A stretch of DNA of 49,145 nucleotides from Opitutales bacterium (GTDB taxonomy: Bacteria; Verrucomicrobiota; Verrucomicrobiia; Opitutales; T3Sed10-336): positions 1 to 49,145 of the forward strand of contig JAIUMY010000012.1 in NCBI GenBank assembly GCA_022565335.1, read 5' to 3'. This document shows, one piece after another, positions 29,501-37,945 of this stretch (the first letter of the stretch is position 1; each line of letters opens with the position of its first letter). The notes under the pieces are model-generated. The model was not told the origin of the DNA and did not search any database. It was given only the letters and a program-made list of their open reading frames with translations. The translations under genes and the position numbers were made by a program.

Positions 29501-30584
29501 TTGGCAAGGAACCTATTTTCAGGAGATCCCCATGACTTTCGCAGCGAACCCCAAGGAAGGGTTCTCTTTTTCCCACTGGGACGTATCCTGTTCGGAAAAA
29601 GGTTCCTATACCTCCCGCGAAACCCCCTTGACGGTTGAGCCTTTTTCCCGGTTACGGGTTAAGGCGAGTTTTCGCCCGGACACCGGCGGGGCCGATACAT
29701 TGCGGGAGAAAACCTTTCCGGCAACGTGGAATTTGTTTACCGGCCGGGATAAAAGGATCGCGCTTTCGCATCTTTTGGCGTCTACCCCAGACTCTGAAAA
29801 TTACGCCGTGGTTTCGGTCCAGAGCTCTTCCGCTGAAGTTGTCCAGGTTGGGGTCACCGGAGAGCAAATTGTGCTGAAGCCGCGAGCTCCCGGAAAAGCT
29901 ACGGTCCGGGCTGAGGGGACTACCTCCAATGACCGAATTGCTTTAACTCTTGGAGTACTTGTCCATGGAGCTCCCCATGCGTTGGCGGAGGAACCTTATC
30001 GGCTCACCGCTTGGCCAGCTGACAAACCAAGAGGAGTCTTTCCCGACTCCGCGGTTTTTTTGCAAAGCGACCAGAATGATCCCGATCGTGCCGCGCCCTT
30101 ACTCGATCTCTATGATCCCGGAGATGATGCCCGTCGGGACCGGGACCGAAGCTATCCTTACGCGGCGGAGCGCCGAACCCGCATCAATGGCCTTGGAGAA
30201 GAGGGGATGGCCTTTATCAACACCGGACGGGGCCGGGATCTGGGGGGCTTGGCGGTTACCTTGGATACGCGGGGAGTGGAGAAGGCCACGGTCTCCTTTG
30301 AGGTCGAGACCCTGCTCCCCAACGAGCGGGCTTACGGGCTGCGGCTGCAGTATCGGATTGGGAATGAAGGGGTGTGGACGGACGTGAAACACCAAGGGCT
30401 TCCCGTTCTTTACCGGAGTCAATTGGTGCCCGGGCATCGTAAAGAATTTGACCGAATTCCTTTACCTGAACAGATTCTCAACCAACCTGAAATTCAACTT
30501 TTGTGGCGCTATCATCACCTTACCGGCCAATCCGGCCCGAGGGCGCAGATTCGACTGGACAATATAACCATACAAGCAGAGTGA
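26562..30584 (+). CDS. Giant secreted protein: lamin-tail domain, LamG-like domain, chitobiase-like beta domain, CotH kinase-like domain, C-terminal repeat-like domains
   Basis: Signal peptide; LTD LRINEVMASNGQTLADEDGDYRDWIELYNQSDQSISLENWGLSNS; EVTIYYSLDGSEPHPD; CotH segment TTFHDRFDRRFVSRNFGLDPDNVVITYRGG...WRLYVQDFDHIIFDEEH. Confidence 0.85.
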   Translation: MKLLKSKIIFLCLLLGFSMAVRGYAAEGEALRINEVMASNGQTLADEDGDYRDWIELYNQSDQSISLENWGLSNSKNDLHRFRFPEGTTIGPGELLLVWASGKDRFPRSMDLPRGERSMLTLAAGEAYWYFPQGTGPGRGEEAKLSLEIKGFGKDDLSSSFLTFTGPERLIPEESLSLSGDFTLSYRFRGFPDGVWSFFGPAEETAHRFSHWGGQNLIFWEPLTVFHWDEPLLDDQWYTVTLIRRDDRLSVWLDDDKVGEREFETVLEISQIGLDFEETADHKSIAGDFQDLFFLPIALSPEEAEQWGRGNLEEWGDWHTSFRLSPSDPSLWLSDPGGRVVDRVPAQRIPRDVSLGRIEGEGRGWFYFPDPAPRQANPSSGYQELLEPVRFSQRGGYFHEPVTLELRHPDPEVTIYYSLDGSEPHPDFLEKGTFQYKNQYVLQPGFPDGPMLEGTFQSHRYEAPLQLEDRSREADWLTRKASTFHFRPYYFPDKPVRKGTTVRAMAYKEGALSHSETQTYFIWPDGPAFSLPVINLTTAPENLFGYEEGIYTAGVDFDQWREENPNLIPGWHSAGNFHRRGPANEVPATLEIYDFQTGDFLHRNIGMRIHGGWSRGFPSKNLRLYARGGYDHRGAMDFPFFPGKVYRAEGEDSSLFDRIILRRKGNFDRFRGHIIAHRVMQPVFNGMVRVANAQLFINGEYWGLTTFHDRFDRRFVSRNFGLDPDNVVITYRGGMFYSENDGLAHEVDHGWPEDIKLYEELVEFIETEDLSDPEKYSQLKEKLCLQSYFDHLVSIIFFRNSHYEHSFWRAREPENEGHGDGRWRLYVQDFDHIIFDEEHYGLPKMVELITFFSHLLESPHFVEEFLNRYADHLNSTLQPRRIQRIAKEEWNEIAPYLPEDIARWGNEEPLKTKEDLEVLKAFARQEPENAYAQAMKVFDISGLADVVVAVNDPAKGLVGVNSLTIGYDTLGLPNPKKPYPWQGTYFQEIPMTFAANPKEGFSFSHWDVSCSEKGSYTSRETPLTVEPFSRLRVKASFRPDTGGADTLREKTFPATWNLFTGRDKRIALSHLLASTPDSENYAVVSVQSSSAEVVQVGVTGEQIVLKPRAPGKATVRAEGTTSNDRIALTLGVLVHGAPHALAEEPYRLTAWPADKPRGVFPDSAVFLQSDQNDPDRAAPLLDLYDPGDDARRDRDRSYPYAAERRTRINGLGEEGMAFINTGRGRDLGGLAVTLDTRGVEKATVSFEVETLLPNERAYGLRLQYRIGNEGVWTDVKHQGLPVLYRSQLVPGHRKEFDRIPLPEQILNQPEIQLLWRYHHLTGQSGPRAQIRLDNITIQAE

Positions 30585-30585
30585 A

Positions 30586-31479
30586 ATGAATAAAGTTTAC
30601 ATAATCGATGGGTTTAACCTGATCTTCCGGAGTTTTTACGCCATCCGTGGTCTTTCCCGCAAAGACGGTTTCCCGACGAACGCCCTTCATGGATGGGTTC
30701 GGTCCTTGTGGAAATTGGAGGATGAACCCGAGGTGGACCGCCTGGTCGTGGTGTTTGATACCGGGGAAGATGAGTTTCGCAAGGAGATCCTGCCGGAATA
30801 CAAGGCCCAGCGAAAGGAAACCCCGGAAGAGCTTTTGCAACAGATTCCGGTGATTCGGAAAATAACCGAGGCCATGGGTTTGGAGACCGTCTCGACGAGC
30901 GGGATTGAAGCGGACGATTTGATTGCCTCCATGGCCAATAAGCTGGCCGCCGGAGAGGATTGTGAGGTGCGCATTGTCAGTGCGGACAAAGATCTCGCCC
31001 AATGTGTCCGGGACGGCATCTTCCTGTTTTTGCCCCCGCCCTCGGCCAACCCGAAAAAGGGCTGGTCTCTGCTCGACAGCGATGGGGTGGAGAAAAAATT
31101 CGGGGTTCGCCCCGACCAAGTGGCGGATTACCTGGCCCTCATCGGCGACGTCTCCGACAATATTCGCGGCTTGCCGGGCGTGGGACCAAAAACCGCTGTT
31201 AAATGGCTTTCCCAGTATGGTTCACTGGACGGCATTATGGAAAATGCCGGAGACCTTCAACCCAAGCGTTTTCAGGAATTGGTGGCCTCGCAGAGGGAAC
31301 TCCTGGAGAAGAATTTGCAGCTAACCCGCTTACGGGGGAGCTTGCCGATTCCAGAACCGGAAAGACATTCCGGGAATTTTCAGGAACTCTTCGACCTGCT
31401 GGAGGAAATGGAAATGAAAAAAGCCCTCGAGGATGCCCGGCAACGCTATGGCACCGGACAGACCGAATTTGGATTTTGA
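30586..31479 (+). CDS. Stand-alone 5'-3' exonuclease (DNA polymerase I N-terminal domain family)
   Basis: YIIDGFNLIFRSFYAIRG, EYKAQRKETPEELLQQIP, GIEADDLIASMANKL, VSADKDLAQ, IGDVSDNIRGLPGVGPKTAVKWL; no polymerase domain. Confidence 0.92.
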   Translation: MNKVYIIDGFNLIFRSFYAIRGLSRKDGFPTNALHGWVRSLWKLEDEPEVDRLVVVFDTGEDEFRKEILPEYKAQRKETPEELLQQIPVIRKITEAMGLETVSTSGIEADDLIASMANKLAAGEDCEVRIVSADKDLAQCVRDGIFLFLPPPSANPKKGWSLLDSDGVEKKFGVRPDQVADYLALIGDVSDNIRGLPGVGPKTAVKWLSQYGSLDGIMENAGDLQPKRFQELVASQRELLEKNLQLTRLRGSLPIPEPERHSGNFQELFDLLEEMEMKKALEDARQRYGTGQTEFGF

Positions 31480-31501
31480 GTAAAACTGAATCGTGAGACC
31501 T

Positions 31502-31537
31502 AAAAAAAGCCTGCCCTGATTTAGGGCAGGCTTTTTT
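31502..31537. terminator. Bidirectional rho-independent terminator between convergent exonuclease and BCCT genes
   Basis: AAAAAAGCCTGCCC-TGATTTA-GGGCAGGCTTTTTT. Confidence 0.92.
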
Positions 31538-31551
31538 GGTGAAAGATTTAC

Positions 31552-33261
31552 TCAGCTTTTCTCTTCGCCCAGGGTCACCCCATTGGCGTGGAGGGCCTGC
31601 TTCTCTTTGATGAGCCCCATGACGATGGTCACGCAGAGTACCAATAATATGATGGCAAAGGGGAGACCGGTGGTCAAAACCATGGCCTGCAGGGCGACCA
31701 GACCACCACCAAGCAGAAGGACGATGGCAATCAAACCTTCGAAAATACACCAGAAAAGCCTTTGGCCAACCGGGGCATCGACTTTACCCCCGGCGGTTAT
31801 GGTATCAATAACCAAAGACCCGCTGTCCGAGGAAGTCACGAAGAACACGATGACCAGGGCAATTCCGATGAAAGAGGTAAGGGCCGTGAGAGGGAAATCC
31901 TCCAGCATTTTGAAAAGCTGAACGGGCAAGTCGGCGCTGGCGGCCTCTTCAAAGCCGCCAATGAACTGCTGAATGGCGGCCCCGCCGAAGGTCGACATCC
32001 AGAAAACGCAGACCACCGAGGGGACCAATAATACGCAAATGACAAATTCCCGCACCGTGCGTCCTTTGGAGACCCGGGCGATAAACATGCCTACGAAAGG
32101 AGACCAGGAAATCCACCAGGCCCAGTAAAAGGAAGTCCAGCCTTGGGAAAAGTTCACGTCCTCACGGCCGACCGGATTGGAGAGTGCGGGGAGGTGTTGC
32201 ATATAAGCCAGCAAAGATTCTCCGAAGTTACTCAAAATGAAGGCTGTTGGCCCAAGGACCAAAACGAAAAACAACAAGCCAAAGGCGAAGACCATGTTGA
32301 TTTCGGAGAGTCTTTTGACTCCTCCTTCCAAGCCGCGCAAGACTGATACCAAGGCTACTATAGTAATGCCTACGATGAGCACCGACTGCCATTCGGCCCC
32401 GCCGGGCATGCCGAAGAGTTCGGTTAGACCGGCATTGGCTTGCTGCGCCCCTATCCCCAAAGAGGTCGCCAAACCAAAGAGGGTGGCAAAGACCGCCAGA
32501 ATATCGATAATATGCCCCGTCCATCCCCAAACCCGGTCCCCGAAAATGGGGTAAAAGGCCGACCGAATGGTGAGAGGAAGACCCTTGTTGTAGGAAAATA
32601 AAGCCAGGGCCAGAGCCAAAACCCCATAGATAGCCCAGGGATGTAATCCCCAATGGAAAACGGTGGCCGCCATCCCTAATTTCCGTGCTTCGGCTTCATC
32701 TCCCTCGGCGGCCCCCAGGGGGGCCCAGTCAGAACGGGTCCCGTCCTCCTCTACGGTGGTGCCGCCAAGAGCGGTTTGGAAATGGTCCAGGGGTTCACTG
32801 ACTCCGTAAAACATCAAACCGATGCCCATGCCCGCGGCAAAGAGCATGGCAAACCATCCGGGATAGGAAAAGTCCGGTTTGGCATTGACCCCGCCCAAAC
32901 GGATTTTACCCCAGGGAGAGATGATGAGGAAAAGACAAAAAAGAACGAAAATATTCGCCCCGCCGATAAACAACCAGTCGAAGTTTGTCGTTACGGCCAC
33001 CCGCAGGTCCGGGAAAAATTCGACCGCCTGATCCCGGAAAATGAGGGCAAAGATGACGAAAAGGGTCACCAATCCACCCGAGATGACAAACACCGGATTG
33101 TGGATATCCAGAGATAGATTTCCGATGCGCCGCCGGATATTATCCTGCCCGATCTCGTAGTCTGTCGGGATCAGGCCAACGGGTTCAATGGGCTCCAGGT
33201 TTTCCAATTCCTTTTTCCCATCAGGGGAATCCGGAGGTGAGGGAGATTTTTGATCACTCAT
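31552..33261 (-). CDS. BCCT-family betaine/carnitine/choline transporter
   Basis: GWTSFYWAWWISWSPFVGMFIARVSKGRTVREF, MGIGLMFYGVSEPLDHF, FFVTSSDSGSLVID. Start set at ATG 33261 (MSDQKSPSPP). Confidence 0.95.
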   Translation of the reverse strand: MSDQKSPSPPDSPDGKKELENLEPIEPVGLIPTDYEIGQDNIRRRIGNLSLDIHNPVFVISGGLVTLFVIFALIFRDQAVEFFPDLRVAVTTNFDWLFIGGANIFVLFCLFLIISPWGKIRLGGVNAKPDFSYPGWFAMLFAAGMGIGLMFYGVSEPLDHFQTALGGTTVEEDGTRSDWAPLGAAEGDEAEARKLGMAATVFHWGLHPWAIYGVLALALALFSYNKGLPLTIRSAFYPIFGDRVWGWTGHIIDILAVFATLFGLATSLGIGAQQANAGLTELFGMPGGAEWQSVLIVGITIVALVSVLRGLEGGVKRLSEINMVFAFGLLFFVLVLGPTAFILSNFGESLLAYMQHLPALSNPVGREDVNFSQGWTSFYWAWWISWSPFVGMFIARVSKGRTVREFVICVLLVPSVVCVFWMSTFGGAAIQQFIGGFEEAASADLPVQLFKMLEDFPLTALTSFIGIALVIVFFVTSSDSGSLVIDTITAGGKVDAPVGQRLFWCIFEGLIAIVLLLGGGLVALQAMVLTTGLPFAIILLVLCVTIVMGLIKEKQALHANGVTLGEEKS

Positions 33262-33273
33262 AATTACCAACGC

Positions 33274-33335
33274 AAAAAGGTTCCACCGGCGAAAAGAGAG
33301 AGAAAATGTCTGCAAGCAGACCTGGGAACCGGTGG
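33274..33335 (-). promoter_or_regulatory. Structured leader/attenuator-like element upstream of BCCT gene
   Basis: Nested CCACCGG (33283-33289)/CCGGTGG (33329-33335), central GTCTGC-AA-GCAGAC (33308-33321), U-run on the minus-strand transcript (33274-33278), and mutually exclusive GGTTCC/GGAACC (33279-33284/33325-33330). Confidence 0.5.
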
Positions 33336-33436
33336 CTGAAAAAGTTTTAGCCAAAAGCAATGTCAGCTTCTGTCAACGACTTATTTAAAGATATTTGAAA
33401 AGGTTTTTTGGGGCCAAAGGTGGGGTGGCGGAAATC

Positions 33437-34114
33437 TCATCGCTCCCCAAAAACGTATCGATAGCCAATGCCCACATGATTGGATCCCCCCTTTTGCAGA
33501 AGACGACCTCCGGAAGTGTGGTGAATAAAAAGGCGAAACTGGTGCTCGCGGTGGTTGGGGTGCGCCAGGGAAACTTCGATGGGCCAGTAAAATCGCAAAT
33601 GGGAACGACTGCGGTCAGGATGTCTTTCCTCCTCAATAAGATAAATCTTCTCCAGATAGGAAAACCCGACCCCGGTCTCGAAATTGGTATAGACGAAATC
33701 GTTCCAGGGAAAATCCTTCCACCGGAGGCTCGTCCCCAAATGCCATTCTCGGAAAGAAGAGCGCCCGTTTTCATTGGTAAGGCCTGCGACCGCAACGGCT
33801 TCGAATTGTGGAAAAAAGGAACGCTCCTGGAAAGTGATCTCGGGTTCGACTAGAGTGTAGGAGGCTCCTATGAGGTAAAGCATTCCACCGGCCTCCCCAC
33901 GGGTGCGCTGAAAGGATCCGCGAAGCAATTCGTCGATGGTGTTTGATGTAATCACCGCCGCTCCCGAGCTGAATGTCCAACGGTTGATTTCGCCCAGGTC
34001 ATCCCAGGACCGCGGAAGGGCGTATCGTTCCTCCGCCTGAAGGGGAAGAAGTCCTACCGAAAAGATTGCCGGAAGGCCCCAAAAAAACGTGAAAAGGGAG
34101 ACGCGGAGAGACAT
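33437..34114 (-). CDS. Outer-membrane beta-barrel, possibly PagL-like (acyloxyacyl hydrolase family)
   Basis: Signal peptide; beta-strand alternation; C-terminal HREHQFRLFIHHTSGGRLLQKGGSNHVGIGYRYVF with PagL-like H-x-S context. Confidence 0.5.
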   Translation of the reverse strand: MSLRVSLFTFFWGLPAIFSVGLLPLQAEERYALPRSWDDLGEINRWTFSSGAAVITSNTIDELLRGSFQRTRGEAGGMLYLIGASYTLVEPEITFQERSFFPQFEAVAVAGLTNENGRSSFREWHLGTSLRWKDFPWNDFVYTNFETGVGFSYLEKIYLIEEERHPDRSRSHLRFYWPIEVSLAHPNHREHQFRLFIHHTSGGRLLQKGGSNHVGIGYRYVFGER

Positions 34115-34214
34115 TTACCCTAAGTCCTAGAACCTTTGCGTTCATTTTGGCAACGCCAAAAGGTTGGTATCCTTCCTCTTGCTATTTAATCCCCCTCCGC
34201 TTAAAAACTAACCT

Positions 34215-34856
34215 ATGAGGATTCGAACTTTACTTGTAGTTTTCTGCATTACTCTAATTGGCCTGCCCGAAGGCCCTGCATCGTCTGCTCTTCAAGGACA
34301 AAACCGTGAGGCGCAGCCAGCTAGTGGTGTATCCCGTTCCGAATTCGATCTCTTGCGTGACGATCTCCGCGCCCTTCAGCGCGAAGTGGCCCGGCAGGAA
34401 GACCGTATTCGGGGATTGGCCCGGGAAAACGAAAAGCTCAAGGAGGCCTTGCGGGACAGTCAGCGCAGAGAAAATGCCAGTAAACAAGACTTGGAGCGTT
34501 TGCGGGCCGAACTGCGGGAGAACCAACAAAAAGCCCTCCGGGAAAATAGGCAGAGTATTCTATCCGAGACCGGACGCATGATTGAGGAACTGGCCGAACA
34601 GACCCAGAAAGGACTCGACGCCCTGCGCCAGGCCATTTCCAGTCGACCCTCTCCGCGGGCAACGGAGACGGACTTCCAATTCAGCGACGATTACCCGCGG
34701 GAAGGCATCACCCATGTGGTCGAACGGGGAGAGACCCTCTCCGGAATAGCCCGTCGCCACAACAGCACTGTCCGCGATATTCAAAACGCCAACCGAATCG
34801 CCCGTCCGGAGTCCATCCAGGTGGGGCAAACCTTGTTCATCCCACAAAGAGATTAA
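34215..34856 (+). CDS. Secreted coiled-coil protein with C-terminal LysM domain
   Basis: Signal peptide; coiled coil; LysM THVVERGETLSGIARRHNSTVRDIQNANRIARPESIQVGQTLFIPQ. Confidence 0.9.
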   Translation: MRIRTLLVVFCITLIGLPEGPASSALQGQNREAQPASGVSRSEFDLLRDDLRALQREVARQEDRIRGLARENEKLKEALRDSQRRENASKQDLERLRAELRENQQKALRENRQSILSETGRMIEELAEQTQKGLDALRQAISSRPSPRATETDFQFSDDYPREGITHVVERGETLSGIARRHNSTVRDIQNANRIARPESIQVGQTLFIPQRD

Positions 34857-34862
34857 GAATTT

Positions 34863-35888
34863 ATGCCTGCAAAAAAATCACGATTAGGCCGGGGTTTGGG
34901 AGGGTTGTTGGCCGGCGGAGGAAAGTCTTCCAACTCTTCCGCGCCTGCCGCCAAACGCTCTTCGGAGAGTGCCTCCAGCGCACCGAAAAAAGCTTCCCGC
35001 CGCTCCGCTCCCGCCAAAAAGTCCGTTTCCGGAAAGAAACCCTCGAGCCCGCCCAAAAAAGCGCCCTCGCAAGATAAGCCGGAGGCTTTGCTGCCGGGGT
35101 TTCAGGAAATTCCGGTCAGTCACATCGTTCCCAGCCCGTACCAGCCCCGGCAACAAATCGAAGAAGACGCGCTGCACGAATTGTCCGAAAGCATTCGCTC
35201 GGAGGGTTTGTTGCAGCCGATTGTGGTCCGTCCCAATGGGAAGCAGTTTGAGCTGATTGCCGGGGAACGGCGCTGGCGGGCTTGCCAGCGCCTACGTCTG
35301 GCGACCATTTCGGCCAGAGTGATGGAAGTGAGTGATGCCTCCGCGGCTTCTCTGGCGTTGATTGAAAATTTGCAACGCGAAGGGCTCGACCCCATCGAGG
35401 AAGCCCACGGGTACCTCAGCTTGTTGGAAGACTTCGACCTGACTCAGGAGGCTGTTGCCGAACGCGTCGGCAAGGCGCGGGCCTCGGTTGCCAATGCTCT
35501 GCGCCTCCTTCGTCTGGAGCCCGAATTGCAGTCCTTTGTCAGCAAGGGACTGCTCAGCATTGGTCATGCAAAGTTGCTTTTGGGGGTGGAGGAATCCGAA
35601 AGCCGACTTCTTCTGGGTCGCCGCGTAATCGAGGAGGGCTTGAGTGTCCGGGCCTTGGAAAAAGCTCTGCAAGCTCGCAAAAACGGTGGGTCCACCCGTG
35701 CCCCGGGTGGCGCTTCCGCCAGCCCCGTCGAATCCACCGCGGTGCAGGCTCTCGAAAGAGACCTCGCCTCCCGGCTCAGCGCTCCGGTAAAGCTTCAGCA
35801 TTCTCCCAAAAAAGGGAAGTTGATTATCGAATACCGGGGAAATGACGACTTGCAGCGAATTCTGGAAAAGATGGGGCTTGCCCAGTAA
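34863..35888 (+). CDS. parB: ParB/Spo0J family partition protein
   Basis: N-terminal KSRLGRGLGGLL; IVPSPYQPRQQIEEDALHELSESIRSEGLLQPIVVRP, LIAGERRWRA, ALIENLQREGLDPIEEAHGY; HTH AVAERVGKARASVANALRLLRL. Confidence 0.94.
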   Translation: MPAKKSRLGRGLGGLLAGGGKSSNSSAPAAKRSSESASSAPKKASRRSAPAKKSVSGKKPSSPPKKAPSQDKPEALLPGFQEIPVSHIVPSPYQPRQQIEEDALHELSESIRSEGLLQPIVVRPNGKQFELIAGERRWRACQRLRLATISARVMEVSDASAASLALIENLQREGLDPIEEAHGYLSLLEDFDLTQEAVAERVGKARASVANALRLLRLEPELQSFVSKGLLSIGHAKLLLGVEESESRLLLGRRVIEEGLSVRALEKALQARKNGGSTRAPGGASASPVESTAVQALERDLASRLSAPVKLQHSPKKGKLIIEYRGNDDLQRILEKMGLAQ

Positions 35889-35940
35889 GCGAGGTTCTTG
35901 CAAGGTCTTCCTTTTGAACACCTGACGAAATCGCTGCAGA

Positions 35941-37809
35941 ATGACCGAAACGGACTCACCCAAGAGGCCTAACCGCGCCAAGGAAGAAGAAGGAGTTTTA
36001 CAAAACTCCCTCCCTTTGTTGCGGGAATTACACCACTATTCCAGAGGGAAATTCGGGAATGATTTGGTAGCCGGGTTGACTACCGGCATGGTCGCTGTTC
36101 CGGTCGTTCTCGGGTATTCCCTGATCGCCGGCTTGCCCCCGCAGATCCTTTTGAACTCCGCCATCATGGCGATGATTTTCTCGGCCCTGTTTATTTCGTC
36201 GAGGAATGTAACGTCAGCGCCGAGCACGACCATTTGTTTATTGTTTGCCAGTGTGGTGGTCACTACCGGCGCGGAGAATCCGCAAAGCGTAGCTATTTTG
36301 CTGGCGCTCTTGGTGGGGTTGATGACGATCGGTGCGGGATTGGTGAAACTGGGGAACCTTACCCGTTTCATTTCCCGGTCGGTTATTGTGGGCTTTTCGA
36401 CGGGGGTGGCCCTTTTGATTATTGCCAATCAGGTCAGTACCCTCGCCCAGACCTACAAGCCGAGTCAGGCGAATTTTTTCGAACTTCTGATTTCCTTCGT
36501 CTATGAAGTAGCGCAGGGGTATTTCAACCTGCCTGCGCTCTTTATCGGGATATTTACGATTTTAGTAATCATTGGTTTGAAGCGGAAAATGCCGCGTTTG
36601 CCTGCCCCCCTCGTTTTGGTGGCTTTCTTTGGTCTGCTCAGTGCTCTTTTTCACCTGCAAGACCGGCTGGGCTTACGGATTGTTGAGGACATCGGGGCCC
36701 TGGAATCCAAACTGCCCGCGCCGGACGGTTTGGGGGCGATTGCCGGATCCCTCGGGTTGATTCCCCAATTGATCACCCCGGCGCTGGCCATTGCCATTCT
36801 CGCAAGTTTGCAGAATGTGTCCCTGGCGAAAAATATCGGCTCCCGAACCGGTCAGCGCATCAACCCCAATCAGGAAATGGTGGGCCTGGGGGCCGGAAAC
36901 TTTATGGCGGGGCTTTTCGGCAGTATGCCGAATTCGGGTTCCTTTGTCTTGTCGGGAACCAATTTCAACAATCGTGGCAAGACCCAGGTGGCCTGCCTTC
37001 TCGCGGGGATTTCGCTGGCTTTGATCGTCCTTTTTGCCGGGCAATTCGCCAATTACATTCCCATTGCCTGCCTGGCGGGACTGCTCATTCTGGCCGCCGC
37101 CTCCATGATCAGTCCGGAGGCCATTCGTATTTCCGTATTTTCCACCCGTTCCGATGCCACGGTCTTTTTTGTGACTTTGGGGAGTACGCTCTTCTTCAGT
37201 CTGGAAAATGCCATTTTCATCGGGGTTGGAACTTCGCTGGTTCTCTTTCTGAAAAAAGCGGCAAGTCCCGCCTTGGTCGAATACGCTTTTGATGATGGGG
37301 GGGAATTGCGCGCGGTTGAAGATGAGAAGCAACGGAACAACAACCAGATTTCCATCATTCACGTTGAGGGGGAATTGTTTTTCGGGGCTTCCGAGTTGTT
37401 CCAGGACCAAATTCGCCGCATCGCCAACGATCAGGATATTCGGGTTTTCATACTCCGGCTCAAGAATGCCCGGCACCTGGATGCCACCGCCGTTTTCGCC
37501 CTCCAGCAATTGCTCGAATATCTCAACAAAACCAACCGGTTCATCATAATTAGCGGCATCACTCCGGATGTCGAACGGGTCATTATCAATAGCGGCACCG
37601 CCGATAAGATCGGACGGGAAAATATCTTTCAGGCCGAAAACAATCCCACCATGAGCACCAAACGGGCACTCATGCGCGCCGCCCACTTGCTGCAAACCAG
37701 CAGCCCCGACATCCGGATTTTTTACGACCGCGAGAAAGACAAAAACAAAGACCAAGCGGAAGCTGAGCCGTCCGATGACCGCCCCAAAGATCCCGAATAC
37801 GTGATCTAA
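35941..37809 (+). CDS. SulP-family anion permease with STAS domain
   Basis: DLVAGLTTGMVAVPVVLGYSLIAGLPPQ, GLFGSMPNSGSFVLSGTN, C-terminal STAS IIHVEGELFFGASELFQDQI...ARHLDATAVFALQQL. Confidence 0.93.
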   Translation: MTETDSPKRPNRAKEEEGVLQNSLPLLRELHHYSRGKFGNDLVAGLTTGMVAVPVVLGYSLIAGLPPQILLNSAIMAMIFSALFISSRNVTSAPSTTICLLFASVVVTTGAENPQSVAILLALLVGLMTIGAGLVKLGNLTRFISRSVIVGFSTGVALLIIANQVSTLAQTYKPSQANFFELLISFVYEVAQGYFNLPALFIGIFTILVIIGLKRKMPRLPAPLVLVAFFGLLSALFHLQDRLGLRIVEDIGALESKLPAPDGLGAIAGSLGLIPQLITPALAIAILASLQNVSLAKNIGSRTGQRINPNQEMVGLGAGNFMAGLFGSMPNSGSFVLSGTNFNNRGKTQVACLLAGISLALIVLFAGQFANYIPIACLAGLLILAAASMISPEAIRISVFSTRSDATVFFVTLGSTLFFSLENAIFIGVGTSLVLFLKKAASPALVEYAFDDGGELRAVEDEKQRNNNQISIIHVEGELFFGASELFQDQIRRIANDQDIRVFILRLKNARHLDATAVFALQQLLEYLNKTNRFIIISGITPDVERVIINSGTADKIGRENIFQAENNPTMSTKRALMRAAHLLQTSSPDIRIFYDREKDKNKDQAEAEPSDDRPKDPEYVI

Positions 37810-37832
37810 GTTTGCCGATCCCCCAGGTTATT

Positions 37833-37849
37833 GGCTGTTTCGTCGGAGG
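37833..37849 (+). repeat. 17-bp motif shared with MITE-like element (GGCTGTTTCGTCGGAGG)
   Basis: One mismatch to GGCTGTTTTGTCGGAGG in the 12675-12691 segment. Confidence 0.5.
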
Positions 37850-37945
37850 CCGGGCCCGCCACCATACCGAAAAACCGGTCCCGCCAAGGGTGCGTATGTG
37901 GGGTTGACCCGTGGGGTCGATTCTTTAAGATGAAATCTTTTTTCT

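Noticed and set aside
36673-37755. 360-aa minus-strand ORF over the SulP gene
   Set aside because: Antisense shadow of a clear transporter/STAS protein.
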